From contig CM022673.1 of the NCBI GenBank assembly GCA_012295275.1, forward strand, positions 24,479,761 to 24,542,260: a DNA stretch of 62,500 nt, given 5' to 3'. This stretch comes from Chrysomallon squamiferum. Lineage: Eukaryota; Mollusca; Gastropoda; Neomphalida; Peltospiridae. A program made the translations under genes and the position numbers. Positions within the stretch are counted from its first letter, which is position 1. Each line of letters starts with the position of its first letter. Of this stretch, positions 49,356 through 62,476 are shown in pieces. Under the pieces are notes generated by a model. That model was given only the letters and a program-made list of their open reading frames with translations. It was not told the DNA's origin and did not search any database.

Positions 49356-50080
49356 CAAACGATAACATTATGTTTAACTAAGATCAACGTAATATTTGCG
49401 TCGACTGACAGACGTAATTAGATTTAGTTTAAAACAATTGCGGGAAAGATCAAACGTACCAGCTTCACAGCATTTTCGCCTCTGACAACGTGTGAAGTGG
49501 ATGAAACGTAATTTCACATGAAACAAGGATAAAGGAGAGATAAAACAAAGCGTAAATTTAATAACACACGTTAGTCAAGTGAACCGATAAACAGGCTGCT
49601 GTCGTAACACAAAAACATGCTTAAATGTCTGTAATAAAAATCTTCATTTAGAGCCTTGAATTAATTTTTTTTTTTAAACAAATAAATAAAAAAATCTCTT
49701 TAAATATTTACATATTTACTATTCACTTGTTATTTCCATTTTTAGCAACAGTTATACATATTTATATATAAACAACGTAATTCTAATGTAAATAAAAATA
49801 TAAATGATAAACAGTGCTTCAGTGTTTTTCAGCATTAACGTTATTTGGATGACACGTTTTTTCTGTTGTGTTTTTTTTTTTTTTTTCTTCCGAGTACTGA
49901 AATATAAAAATAACTTTTTTAAAGCAACAATCTGAAAATGCCCAGTCATTGCCCAGCCTGCTCTTGCCTGTTAGCAAGAAGATACATTTTTTTATTATTA
50001 CACCTTTCCGTAAACGCGAATGAATGAAAACAAATTTATATATATTTTGTATTATTATTTTTTTTTTTTTTATGAGCGAG
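49356..50080. other. AT-rich stretch, no gene seen
   Basis: Poly(T) at 49869-49885 and 50057-50070. Frames here are repeat-driven. Confidence 0.4.
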
Positions 50081-50720
50081 ACACGGAGCTGTTTTCTGGA
50101 ATGGGAAATAGCCCAGAGCGGAACACCGGATGGAAAAGAACGACGAAGAAACATAAATTACTGGTTTTAACCGTACAAAAAGGTCGGTGAGGGCAAATCA
50201 ACAATATCGAGGAACGAAAAGCATTTCAATCGTCCGAAATAGACTTAATGAAGTTTAGTCATAAAGCGACGTCACACAATCGAATTTTAACCGTTTCGGT
50301 GTTGGGCCTGCACGCTGCCTGTTTGTAAATTTGCATTGTTGCCGCCAATAAGTTTCGCTAATTGTTTGTTTAGTCCAGCAAAAAAATATCCGGATTAAGA
50401 GGCTTCCGAAACGACCACTTGAGTTAATAAGAAACTGATATCAATATTCTCCATTTTCTACTCGTCACTTCAGTTACTTTTCTTTTTCGGTTCCAGTAAT
50501 TCACGTCTCCAGTTTAACCGCAAGTGTTACGGAAAAGGAAATTCTTTCAAATCGCTAATCATAAACAAACAGAGCGATCGCCTGCAGGAGAAACGCTGTT
50601 GTGAGGAAATTCGGTTTGTATGTTCTGTATGTTGTTGGTTGTTACGGCGGATTTCTTTCGTTCAGTAAATACGTTAAATTAGCCGATTCCAACTCTATAA
50701 GTTTTTGTGGGTTTTATCTG
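50081..50720. other. Unique motif-dense block, candidate conserved noncoding element
   Basis: About 600 bp with no simple repeats except one A7. Dense in factor-like words: GCGACGTCAC (CRE half), ATTTGCAT (octamer, about 50328), GCCGCCAATAA, GCTAATTG, GGATTAAGAGG, CCGAAAC. No open frame. Regulatory role is inferred. Confidence 0.4.
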
Positions 50721-52120
50721 CAAACCTAAATTACCGGCAATCCAAAACGAGATAAATATTAATAATTAAATTTTCTTGCTATAATACATATAATAGAACG
50801 GGAAAAAAAAAAAAAAAAAACAACATTTTTTGCAATGATAATTCTATCATTTTTTTTCCAACACGAAAATGAAGGACTATGATTTGTAAATTAATGTCAC
50901 CTTTACAACATGGTATTTCTACAATATTACATGTGGTTATATACTGTTCTGTTTATAGGAAGTCGAAACCAAAGAACAACTCCTCCAACATCACATTATT
51001 AATTTACAGTTTTTGACTGACATCAAGGAACGCTTTCTCGGAAATCAAATAATAAAATATGATTAGATCTTATGAGCATTTCTTCAGACAATGTACTAAA
51101 CAATGCACAACACTTATACCAAAATTATAATCCCATGCATGCATGCAGTATACACACAGACACACAGACAGACACACAGTCAGATAGACAAATAAGCGTA
51201 TGGCTGTTTGTAATTTCCATTCTGCTGTTTGGTAGTGGTAAAAAGGTTTTTCCAGTAAAAGAAGTAACTAAAGGAGTTTAAACGTAAATTAATTACATTT
51301 AGATGACAGGACACTTGCAAGTATAAAAACTGAACATCAAAAGATACTGGTGACTTTTTAACAACGCAAGTCTTATTCGTTGTGAAATCTGTAGGAAAGG
51401 TTTCGAAAGGACGTGTTCAGACAGAGCAAACATGGCCGACTTTGTGGAATCGAGGCTGGGTTTTTTAAAGAACTGATACAGACAAAGACAACTGAACTGT
51501 TTGAATTGTTTGTCTGTGATGTTGTGTATCTGCTTGCTGAATTCTGTTTGTCTGTGATGCTGTGAATCTGCGAGCTGAATTTTGTTTGTCTGTGATGTGT
51601 ATTGCTCGCTGAATTCTGTTTGTCTGTGATTTTGTGTACCTACTCGCTATTGTGCTTCTTCGTGGATGATTCATTTACTTGGTATACGAGTCTGTGAACC
51701 GGTAACACTCAGTTTTTAAAACAAAAAAATATCCTTCTAAAACCTTCACCTTCTCGCTGACTGTCTGAGTGTTTTCTATCAGTTCTGACACGTTTTAGCA
51801 AAAAACGCGGACTTGTTAGTGATTCTGTTGTCTTCTTGGCGTGTAGCTCGGTGTGCTGTTTTTCTGCTGACATCGAACCAGTGTAAATGTTCAAAACAGT
51901 GGCTAATATTAACTATCACATAACTTAAACATGTTCAAATGTCTTTATGTAAAACAACGCGTTAACGCTTTTCTAATAATATAACACCATAAAACCCTTG
52001 TTCTAGTTATCTTTAACAAACCATTGTGTTCTAAATGTTTAAATCTTAAAACGGCTATTTTGATTGTGATCATCAAACCACTAAACAGAAATCTAATTAT
52101 TCTTTTTCTTCTTCGTCTTT
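50721..52120. other. Mostly unique stretch around the 38-bp minisatellite
   Basis: Poly(A) at 50800-50820, a GCAT/ACAG patch at 51138-51185. No supported exon. Confidence 0.4.
51502..51655 (+). repeat. 38-bp minisatellite, 4 units
   Basis: GTTTGTCTGTGAT at 51508, 51546, 51584 and 51618 (spacing 38, 38, 34), with CTCGCTGAATTCT-like joins. Confidence 0.9.
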
Positions 52121-52127
52121 TTTTTCT

Positions 52128-52152
52128 TTTCTTCTTCTTCTTCTTCTTCTTC

Positions 52153-52210
<58 letters not shown>

Positions 52211-52222
52211 CATCATTATTAT
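52128..52222 (+). repeat. (TTC)n then (TTA)n microsatellite
   Basis: TTC 52131-52154 directly followed by TTA 52157-52210. Confidence 0.97.
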
Positions 52223-52499
52223 TATAATATTTTTGGCTTCTTAATAATGTCCCTCTAGTTCTTAGTGTCAGATGTTAACAAACGAGAAATCACACAAGCT
52301 AATAAAAGACAGACGGTGTGAATTAATTTTCACCTTCAGTGTTTTCCAGGAAATAAACAATACTTTATGTAACACGTGCTGCAGGTTTATTAGTTATGAT
52401 GACAGCATCCAATCTACTCGTGTGTGTTTCATTCTACCTGCAATGGCGTAACGATGTGTTTGTGTGTGGGGGAGTGCAAGTGTGAATGCAGCGTTTGTA

Positions 52500-52514
52500 T
52501 GTGCGTATGTGTGT

Positions 52515-52569
<55 letters not shown>

Positions 52570-52574
52570 TGTAC
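52500..52574 (+). repeat. (GT)n microsatellite
   Basis: GT run interrupted once or twice by GTAT. Confidence 0.95.
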
Positions 52575-52730
52575 GTTTGGCTGTGTTCATTTGTATATTC
52601 ATATTTCTGGGTGTGCTCGCACGCATTTTTTTTTTCATTTTTATTCGTTAAATATATTCATTTTCCGTGTTTCGTAGATTTGTATTTTTGCATTCACGGA
52701 GTAAATAAAAATACAGTAAAACATTATATA

Positions 52731-52811
52731 CGTATGTATTATTTGTGTGTATGTTGATATATTGATATACGTATGTATTATTATTTGTGTGTATGTTGAT
52801 ATATTGATATA
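52731..52811 (+). repeat. Tandem duplication of about 40 bp
   Basis: ATACGTATGTATTATTTGTG followed by TGTATGTTGATATATTGATA occurs twice in a row, the second copy with an extra ATT. Confidence 0.85.
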
Positions 52812-54958
52812 TATATTCTGAAAGCATATTCTGTTTTGAATAACTCGAATAAGAACGAGTGAGATAATGAAAAACCAGGTTAACTAAGGAATACAGAAAT
52901 ACACTCGCAGGTCCAATTTTTGCCAACCCAGTAATGATGACCTCCCCTTCTTTCTTTTTTTTTTTCAAAAAAAAAAAAAAAAATCGTGGATCCTCCTCTG
53001 ATCTTCTCTGGTAAATGTTTTGTAGCTGCTGCTGGCAGGTGGCCACTGGTGTGAAAAACCTCCACGTAATTTACAAGGTCGGTTCACTGATGGTCTAATC
53101 CTAGTTAATAACCACCGAACGACCCTCTGCAGTCCTGCACGGATTAACAGAGATGAATCAAATTCCCAGTAGTTCGATTACAGGAGATGTTATTGTGTTT
53201 CTGTCTGTATGAGAGAGAAAAAAAAAAGAAGAAGAGAAAAACACAACAGCATTTAGATCATCACTGAAGTTTTGATAAATGCACCTTTAAAACTTGTAAT
53301 ATAAAGCTTGATTAGTGTCTGCTAATGTGAGATACGTTTTATCCAAGGCTTATTGTTTTTTGTTTGCTTGAGTGAGTGTCCGAGTGTGTGTGTGTGTGTG
53401 TGTCTGTCTGTGTGTGTGTGTGTGTGTGTGTGCGACTGTGTGTGTGTGTGCGTCTATATGTGAGTGTTTGTGTAAGCTATGTTAGTAGCGTACCAGTGTG
53501 TTAAGAAAAAAAAAAAAAAAAAAAAAAACACCTAAAAACACAACAACCTTGAATTCTCAAACAAAACGAACTGATCACTGTCCATTTTGTCACCTTTTCA
53601 CATAGCTTCAGGTTAATAAAGAAAGGATCTGATGGTAATAACGATGATAATATTTACGTCAACACACAGACGTACTAGATCAACCCTGACTAACAAGAAA
53701 GGTTACGAGGGTGATAATTGGAGAGACAACTGCCACCTTCACCGCCTACGCTGTCACCATTCCCAGTCAATTAGTTTCTAAATGCAGCGGCCTGTCTAAT
53801 ATTGTATGATTGTCCCAGATCGTATCTTATAATGAGCTGGGTTCTTCAGTATTAGATTTTCATCTATAATCCGTATCATCTAGCGGTGGAGTTTATATCC
53901 AGTGCAGAAACAGCAGCTAATTTGTACATGAACACAGACTGTAACTGATAACATAACACTTAAAATTTAATGCCACATTAACAATACTTTTCCGGTAACT
54001 TCATCTGAGTGAAATGATAGTAAACATAGAAATGAAAGTAGCGACTTTGTAAGGAGAAACGATCTAAACATCAAGAAAATATATCAAAACAGTATTAATA
54101 TGATAAGAAATAACTGATTGTTAAAATTGAGGATATTAAATATTTTGGAATAATGATATATCAGAGTGAAAAAAAAAAAAAAAAAATACCAAAGAAAAAA
54201 CACTTCTCAACCTAAACTTAATAGTTAGTCCAAACAGGTCGCTGCGTTGTTAAGTAAATATTTACTAGTATCCTGGCTTTTATAATATAAGCTACACTAA
54301 TACTTCCTAATTTATTTTTAATATATATATATATATTTTTATATATTCAGCTGCCAACAATTTTAAAAACAGACTTTTATTTTTTAAAATAATAATATAT
54401 ATTTTGTTTCAATACCTCTGCATCTTCCCTTGTCGTATTCTTTCCCATTCATAAACATTCAGTGTTATTAATAGTGTTATGTCGTAAAAACTCGGTTACT
54501 TTATTAAGCGTTTTTAATGACAGAGAGAGGCTACAAGCAACTGTTCGAGAGTCTTTATAATAAGAGGATTTGTAATTGGCCAATCAGTTACAAATATATA
54601 TATATATGAATGGCATTTTTGTTAATCATCTTTTCAAGTTTTCATCTGGGTTTTTTTATTTATTATTAAGCACCAACAGTTCATATATATGTTTCTCATT
54701 GTAAACCTTTATCATGCAGTATTACTAAATTCAGTTCATTATAAAACGTATTTTATGTTTGAAAACAAATTTGAGAAACGGTTTTAGCTTTTCAAAGAAA
54801 TGTCGACAAGACGCGATTAATAAACACTGAACAAGGTGACGATGTTGATGATGATGTCGATGATGATGCTAAATACGGTTAAGACAATGTAGATATCGCC
54901 GCCATGAAACATTAAGTTGATGAAAATATTGCAACATCTAAACCTTTATATAGTGAAA
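52812..54958. other. Mostly unique stretch, no gene seen
   Basis: Poly(T)/poly(A) pair at 52954-52983, GT tracts at 53386-53455, poly(A) at 53504-53528 and 54169-54186. No supported exon. Confidence 0.4.
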
Positions 54959-55110
54959 ACATGAAAAAGACGTAAACATCAAGAGAGTCAAAACATGAAA
55001 AACATGTAAACATCAAGAAAGTCAAAACATGAAAAACGTCTAAACAACACGATATGAAAACATAAAAAACATCTGAACATCAAGATAGTGAAAACATGAA
55101 ATATGTTTTA
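54959..55110 (+). repeat. 34-bp minisatellite, 4 units
   Basis: Units start ACATGAAAAA.. at 54959, 54993, 55027, 55060 and 55094 (spacing 34, 34, 33, 34) and share GTAAACATCAAGA. Confidence 0.9.
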
Positions 55111-55274
55111 TATTTTGAACACAGTATTCAAAAAGGTAAATGAACTAATATTTCTTAAATTCCTTCTTTGTTTCGTTTAGTAAAATTAAAGAGCTACACA
55201 TTAATATTAGTTTTCTTTCTTACAAAAATGTCTACGTTTTGAGATGAAGCACTAATGACAGTAGTGCCTTGATT

Positions 55275-55279
55275 GTCAA

Positions 55280-55330
<51 letters not shown>

Positions 55331-55548
55331 TACAACTACTACTTTTATCATCATTATTATTATTACAATATATTTTTACAAAGTAGATTTTAATTCCATA
55401 AACACAAACACACAAACACACAGTAATAATAATTATAACAACCACTGCTCGTATTCTTCCTTACTTAAAATATCATCTGCGAAATTAGTAGACATCAATG
55501 AGTAAATCATTTTTTTTTATTTATTTATTATCTTAATTTAGATCGAAC

Positions 55549-55624
<76 letters not shown>
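55275..55624 (+). repeat. (TTA)n and compound (CT)n-(CA)n microsatellites
   Basis: TTA 55281-55329; CT 55554-55581 running directly into CA 55582-55623, the same compound layout as at 25.5 kb. Confidence 0.97.
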
Positions 55625-55625
<1 letters not shown>

Positions 55626-55861
55626 TCACACACGCACGCACGCACACTTAGATAAATGAGAAGCAAACCAAGAGAGAGAACTTAATGGTGAAAATTGTCT
55701 GCACAGATTACCTCCCATCATGACTTCTAATTTTAACTCCAACTTTGCCCACCTGTTATAGATGTCAACAAAATTTCCAGATTAAAGAAAAAAAAAAATC
55801 ACAATATGGCAAAATTCAGGATATAAGCCACCGAACCTAAAAATGCACGGATGGACAAAAG

Positions 55862-55872
55862 CCCCCCCCCCC
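55862..55872 (+). repeat. C homopolymer
   Basis: Eleven consecutive C residues followed shortly by poly(A) at 55881-55893. Confidence 0.85.
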
Positions 55873-55893
55873 AGTAGACAAAAAAAAAAAAAA

Positions 55894-57530
55894 CAGATAA
55901 AAAGTAATTTCGCAAACAACCACTTTACTTAAAGCAAACATGCTACATACCTTTATCAAAATTAGCACAATAACAGCATTATCATTAATTTAATGTGTTT
56001 GTTTGATCAACATAGTTATTTATCACAATATAACTGCGAGCGATAATAATCACAATTAAGATGAAGGATACGATTAGAATAGAGAATTTATATCAAAGCT
56101 TACACTGTCACGTGACACAAAATGATACACTGAACCTTCGTAAATTGTTAAATCTAAAGTAGGTAAAACCAGATATAAAATCTGTCTTACAAAAATATTC
56201 CGAAACCCATGCTTGGTACTTTGGAAGACAACATTTTGTTAATAGAATAACTTTACTGTTACTAACCAGAACATCTGGTTAAATTTCCCCCTGTTTGTAG
56301 CGGTACTGGCAGACAGATCCTACAGGCAGATGTTGTAAATATATTTACTCCGATAAACTGCCACACCCCAGAATCTAGAGTATAAGGTGAACACCCTTCA
56401 GACATTTCTATCTTTTCTGTTTCTTTCAAGTCTGAAAGCGCGCCGAGGTTGTTGACAGAGAATTCTGAGAAGTGGCGTTAAAGATTAATTTAGAGTAGTC
56501 TCCCTTGTTTCAGACTCTTATAATAGACTCGGTGGTATTAATAAGGTAACAACAGTCACATAAGATTATAACGGTTCATGTCGCAAAGTAATAATTAATT
56601 AATTTCGTCAGGTGAATGAAAGTTGTTTGAAAGGTGAATGAACTAATAATGAAGGTGTAAACAAATATGAAATAATAGTTTTAATAAAAAAAATTATAGA
56701 TAAATAAATAAATAAATTTAATATCTGTAACTTAATGTATTATCAGTAGTAATATTTATTTCTGTTTATAACTTTATAACTGATTATTTAATTACGACGT
56801 TTCTTTTGAAAAAAACACAATATAGTAATAATTAATTTAAAAAAAAAGAAGAACATGATCGTCCAACATAATTTATAATTAATCTTACACAATGTTCTTC
56901 TATTGTACTAAGTTGGTGTTTTTGTGAATATCATTCATATAAATAAAAATGTTAGAAGGAAGAAATTTTCACTGAGGATAGATTTGTAACATAGTCATCA
57001 CATTCTACTGAAATTTCATACAAATTATGTATCAAAGTATCCTCCAATGGTTAAAAATATATCGGGTTAGCTAAAGCTAAAACGAACGGAATAATAATAA
57101 TTTAAAAAATAAAGATAAATAAAATCCTGTGTATAAACTTTTACATGAATATTGTCCTTCGTGAAATAACCCATCGACTGCAGCCAGAGAATGATTTACT
57201 TGCAACCTTTCATTCTCAGTAAATATCAAAATTTCAGTAATTATATATATCCTGTTATAAGATATTTCTTGTAATATATTTATATATATATTCTAGAGAT
57301 GGTATCTTGAACTTTTGGATAATAAAGATGACTCTAATTATAAAAATTGGTAGAAATTGTGGGGTTTGTTTTAGATATGAGGTGTTGATGTTTAGTGCAT
57401 TTTCTGGGGTGGGTTTCCATCCGATCTCAACTCTGCAGTTAAATATTCAGTCTAATTTTAGATGCAGTTCCTGTATAATATAAATATTCTATATTACGAA
57501 TATATTTTATTAGACATTTTTAAGTTGCAA
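55894..57530. other. AT-rich stretch, no gene seen
   Basis: Unique DNA. AAAT patch at 56700-56718 and AT patches at 57242-57290. No supported exon. Confidence 0.4.
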
Positions 57531-57536
57531 GGTTTT

Positions 57537-57583
57537 GTTTTTTGTTTGTTTGTTTGTTTATGGGTTTTTGTTTTTGTTTTTTT

Positions 57584-57616
<33 letters not shown>

Positions 57617-57810
57617 TTTATTTTTTAATTTGTTTCTTTATTGTTGTTGTTTCCTTGAGTAATTTTTTTTTTTTTTTTCAGTTTTATTTTCTGTGATTTT
57701 TTTGTTTGTTTTATATTATTTTATTATGTTGTGAGGTTGTTATTTTTTTATTATTTTTATTATTATTTTATTATTTTGTTTGTTTATTTGTTGTTGTTAC
57801 TGTTGTGAGG

Positions 57811-57888
<78 letters not shown>

Positions 57889-57905
57889 GTTACTTATTTA
57901 TTTAA
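57537..57905 (+). repeat. TTTG/poly(T)/(TTA)n/(TTTA)n block
   Basis: TTTG units 57540-57558, poly(T) 57577-57615, TTA 57813-57860, TTTA 57861-57890. Confidence 0.95.
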
Positions 57906-58049
57906 TGCTGTATTTATTTTTTAAAAAGTGAAATATATGAAAACATTTATTAAGAATAATAAAACATACACACACACTTTTACCATTATCTTGTTGCTCA
58001 CATGTGTCTATGTGAAAGAGTGTGCATATATTACAGATTATTTGTAATG

Positions 58050-58235
58050 CCTAATAATCCCATTTAATGCCAGGAAACTACAGCTAGCTGTGTGGTTAGT
58101 GGTAAACGGCTGGGAGGTGGTGGCAGTGGTCGAAGGGAACTAACTCTGGTTGACTGGTCTACTATACAACATAAGCGCCACATGCGCCAGAAATCAGTCT
58201 CTTCCAATCAACCGCCATTACACCACTGCAGGAAA
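58050..58235 (+). repeat. Direct-repeat module A, copy 1
   Basis: About 186 bp closely matching 59688-59875, with scattered substitutions and an indel near the CTTCCAATCA duplication in copy 2. Confidence 0.85.
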
Positions 58236-58586
58236 AAGAATTAACTCGATTTTTCATCTGCTGCATTCCAGGCTTTTTAAAAGATTTAGAAGAACTCTTG
58301 ATAATGCCTGGAAATCAAATCAGGGTGGCGTAAGCGAACTTGTATAGGAGTGGATGGGGAAACTAGTAGGTGAAAAACAGGGAGGAAAAGGGCAGATCAT
58401 TTACATCAATCCATGCATGCACGTCGGCGTTCATGATTTCCACGAGTATGTTATTGGAACGTAGCGTCCAAGACACTCAACAACTCTTTAAAAAATGTTT
58501 TAGGATGTTAGCTGACAGAAGCAGTTCATGAACAATTCAGCATTAAAAATTGTCTACACACCGAGAAAATTCACGGGGGATAATAA

Positions 58587-58905
58587 TTGACAATGAACTC
58601 TGGTTATTGTGCAGCACAGGAATTAATTAAAGGCTTTACGGAAGGCTTTAGACTACAATATCAGGGATCTAGAGTCGCAACAGACGCAAACAGTTTTAAA
58701 AATGTAGCACAGGCTAAAGAGATACTGTTAGTCAGGATGGCAGAACCATGTACAGATCGCCCATTTAAAACCATGGGAATTTCCAAACCTGGAATTGGTA
58801 CCAAAAAGTTATGGAGATTTCAGAGTTATTCACCATCTTTCCTATCCAGACCTAGATTCTGTAAATAATCATATCGATCCAAGTGTTTGTTCTGTATGAA
58901 TGATG
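58587..58905 (+). pseudogene. DIRS/Ngaro-type reverse transcriptase fragment (frameshifted)
   Basis: Frame from 58587 reads LIKGFTEGFRLQYQGSR, then an NSFKNVAQAKE stretch, RMAEPCTDRPF and KPGIGTKK. This is the familiar start of the RT region in tyrosine-recombinase retroelements (GF..GF.L...G.R / NLKSA / GRxAGPF..PPF / G.VPKK). At about 58822 the match moves one base over and continues as RVIHHLSYPDLDSVNN and IDP, the RT block usually seen as FRLIHHLSYP...SVND.IDP. About nine residues are missing before RMAEP, and a stop follows near 58899. The catalytic YxDD region is absent, so this is a dead 5' piece of pol. Confidence 0.75.
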
Positions 58906-58948
58906 CCGTGCAGAGGGAGGACCAGTCACTGGGCACCCAGCTGTAAGA

Positions 58949-59356
58949 GTGGGAAATCTCGAATTGTTCAGGACTGTTTGGGTGCACTTCTCAAACAAGG
59001 GAAATGCATTGTACCTGGAAGGAATGCGATATGCAATGGAAGTGTTTTGGGGTGGAGCTAAGTGGATGGATGGAGTGGATGTAGACTCACTCCTGTCGCG
59101 GGACTTCGGGGAGTCAGCTGCAGAGCTGAGGTTCATCTGGCCCAGGGTTAGTGTCCACCAACTGAACAGTAGGGGAAGAAGTTATTACCAAGGATTCGCT
59201 CGAGTGTGCCAGAAGAATCCGGCTCCACCTTTGTGGATATATTCGATCTTCGGGGTGGAAGACGAGTTAAGCCCACCTAAGAAATTTGCCGAGGGGTCTG
59301 GTTTAATTAGGGTAGTTACAGATTGGGAACTTTGGCTCTTGCCCATTCGGATTTAG
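58949..59356 (+). pseudogene. Second decayed coding block of the DIRS-like relic, function unclear
   Basis: A 135-codon open frame beginning with GTG, with notable runs GNALYLEGMRYAMEVFWGG, WMDGVDVDSLLSRD and AAELRFIWPRVSVHQLNS. Codon-like composition and position after the RT fragment suggest former retroelement coding sequence (gag-like or recombinase-like). I cannot match it with confidence. It spans the B1 direct-repeat module. Confidence 0.45.
59096..59222 (+). repeat. Direct-repeat module B, copy 1
   Basis: Matches 60236-60372 at most positions from GTCGCG through GCCAGA(A/G)GA. Lies inside the 58949-59356 frame. Confidence 0.75.
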
Positions 59357-59687
59357 AGGCCAGGAGAAGAATAAGGAGCCAACCATTTATGCCAGGTAGC
59401 ACTGAAGAGCCACACACTCTATCATGAGGGCAGTCAGTATGTCTCCAGGGGGTCAATGGTTATTAATTAGTTAATGCGGCCAAGTTTTATCCAAAATATT
59501 AAAGGGTTTGGGGGTATCCGTATATAGGTGAATGCAGAGGTAAATATATCCTGGAAGGTTTCATTTGAACATAGTTGTGTAAATAAATGGGAAAATGTTA
59601 ACAATGAAGACTGTAAAATAAAAATATATATGATGTTATCATTTGAGGTGTTTTTAATCTGGGCATTAATACGAATTCGTTGTCATA

Positions 59688-59875
59688 CCTAATAATCCCA
59701 TTTAATGCCAGTAAAATACAGCTAGTTGTGTGGTTAGTGGTAAACGGCGGGGAGGTGGAGGCATTGGTCGAAGGGAACTAACTCTGGTTGACTGGTCTAT
59801 ATAACATAACCGCCACATGCGCCAGAAATCAGTCTCTTCCAATCAGTCTCTTCGCCATCACAGCACTGCAGGAAA
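59688..59875 (+). repeat. Direct-repeat module A, copy 2
   Basis: Matches 58050-58235. Contains a short internal duplication of CAATCAGTCTCTTC absent from copy 1. Confidence 0.85.
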
Positions 59876-60043
59876 CAGTTCCCGCCCACCCACCACATAA
59901 ATATTTAAATGTCATGTTCAGAATTATGCTCGAGAGTTTTTCAATTTTGCAGGGATAAACAGCAGCAGAATCCTGTTAACCAGAACATGAAGAGACAGAT
60001 CAGCATGGGCATCATGATCAAGGACAGCCGAAAAAGAGAGGGA

Positions 60044-60173
<130 letters not shown>

Positions 60174-60235
60174 AAAAATCAACATTTAATTTTGCTATAT
60201 TACAAGGAGTTTAATGGGACAGATAATTTAATTTG

Positions 60236-60372
60236 TCGCGCTGGTGGCGGGACCCCCGGGATCCAGCTGCAGAGCAAAGGTTCGTCTGGCCCAGGGTTAG
60301 GTTCCACCTACTGATCTGTAGGGGATCAAGTTATTACCAAGGAATCCCTCTAATATGCCAGAGGACTCTATT
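60236..60372 (+). repeat. Direct-repeat module B, copy 2
   Basis: Diverged copy of 59096-59222 carrying stops in the corresponding frame, so it is not coding. Confidence 0.75.
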
Positions 60373-62330
60373 GCATTTAATAAATAAATAATTAGAAAAA
60401 ATTAAAAAACACATAAAGATATCATGAATCAACGAAACCAGGGACATGTGGAATTACTTTTTTGTTGTTTGTTTGTAGCTGTTTAGGGTTATATTTGTTT
60501 GTTTTTGTAACTGGTTTTTTTTTTTTTTTTTTTTTTTTTAGGGGGGGGGCTATTTTTGGTTGTTGTTTCTTTGTTTTTATTGTTTTTGAGACTTTTCACT
60601 AAATAAAATTTAGCCACGATCAAATATTAACAAAATAAAAATAGACTTCAGATGTTCGAACGGAAAAAAAATTCATTTTAATGATGGTTGCACATTTATG
60701 TTTATTCTTTATCATGAAAACTGATAAAATAAAAAAGATTCTCACAGCAGTTTTATAGTTCTTATCACATCCAATTATTTATTAACTACGACAGCCACAA
60801 ACCTGCCCAAGACATTAAACCTACCCCCGTCCGCAACGACATTCGCCTGACGATGACAGCATCAGACGTTGTTTCATTTTTTTACAAACACACACACGTA
60901 CACACACACAGACCCATATACATACATACACACGCATACATATTTAATTATAAATATCTAAATTGTTGATGTTAACTGGAGAAGTTGGCAAGCATTTACA
61001 AATGGAAATATGCCACTAAAAGAATACACAGACTGACAATAAATTATCTTAAAATATATGGTTCTGCATATGTCGTTACATGATTTTTCTATCGAAAATA
61101 AAATTCATAATAAATAAGAAGAAATCACCGATATTTGTTTTAAACCAAGCTGTTTATTTTTATTTTTTTCAAAAACATTGACATTAGTTGATTTCTGCTT
61201 ACAAGAAGTGAGTTTGACCTAGATTGTTAGAGAAGATAATGTTTACTGATTTGTGAAGAGATTCGTGATGTCTTACTCGTCTACATCACCATCTACTCAA
61301 CATCGTCAGTCAAGTAGTCGCTAACGTAATTGAATATACAAAACTTCGCTAATAACTTTACAGTGCTATGAAATATAAATTAATAATTACAGGTTGAGCA
61401 TCGTTTGTTCGAAATGCGACTTGTCCAACTTTCGTACGTAGCCTACAGATAGCTGTGTACAGCAATTTAAATAATTTTGATATATAATCTAATAAATACA
61501 ATAAATCATATCCAGAAACTATAAACTGTCACCATCTCGTCTGCTGGAAAAACGTTTTTGTAATTCGCAATTTCACTTGAGGTATCCTCAACCTGTAATT
61601 AATAAAAATGTAGCTTTTACAAGATTCGTTTAGTCGAGTTTAGTTTAATATTGCAGATCTGATAAAACGTGAGTTAATCCTGTTGTTTGGCTGTCACGGA
61701 AATGTTTATAATAAGCTCGTTTTTTAAGGTAGTAAAACGATAGAAAATGGCGAGCTTCATCAGACTTCAAGCATCCCGCTTCTTTCGACCTGGTCCAAAT
61801 GGATTGGAAGCTATCTTATGAGCTGCAAAAAAAAAAAAAAAAAAAAAAAAAAATAATAATAATAATAATAATTAATTAATTAATTAACAAAACGAATAAA
61901 AACAAACACGTTTTGAACATTAAATACGTGTGTAAGCAAATAAGAATTATCAAAAAATATCATCTGGTAAGAAAATCAAATGGTTAACTCTAATATTAAC
62001 CTTTATATGTCTAACAGAAAAACATTCCTCGTTATTCCAATACAGTTAAACGAATCCTAATCCTAACTGAAATTTAATATTCAGCACTGAACAAGTACGA
62101 AAATAAATCTTTTGTTTTCTTAAACTATGTGCAGTGTGTGTTTCTCATTCTATGTTTGACTTTATTAATAACAATTTATGAAAAACGTCACTACTCGTTG
62201 CTAGGTGTGTACCTTCGGAGGCTCGGGCGTAATCCGAGCCAGCAAAATGTCTGGACATCAAACCAAAGTCAGCATATCCTCTTCTCTGACTGCATAAGAA
62301 ATAAAATTACATACATACGTATATACGTAC
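60373..62330. other. AT-rich stretch, no gene seen
   Basis: Poly(T)-G9 at 60519-60549, AC/ACAT at 60888-60942, poly(A) at 61826-61852 followed by AAT. No supported exon. Confidence 0.4.
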
Positions 62331-62337
62331 ACAACGC

Positions 62338-62378
62338 ATACTCATACCCACACCCACCGTATATATATACAATAAACA

Positions 62379-62476
<98 letters not shown>

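Noticed and set aside
58150-58347. 65-codon plus-strand frame in module A of the retroelement
   Set aside because: No match to known retroelement proteins; overlaps the repeat module and is not preserved in copy 2.
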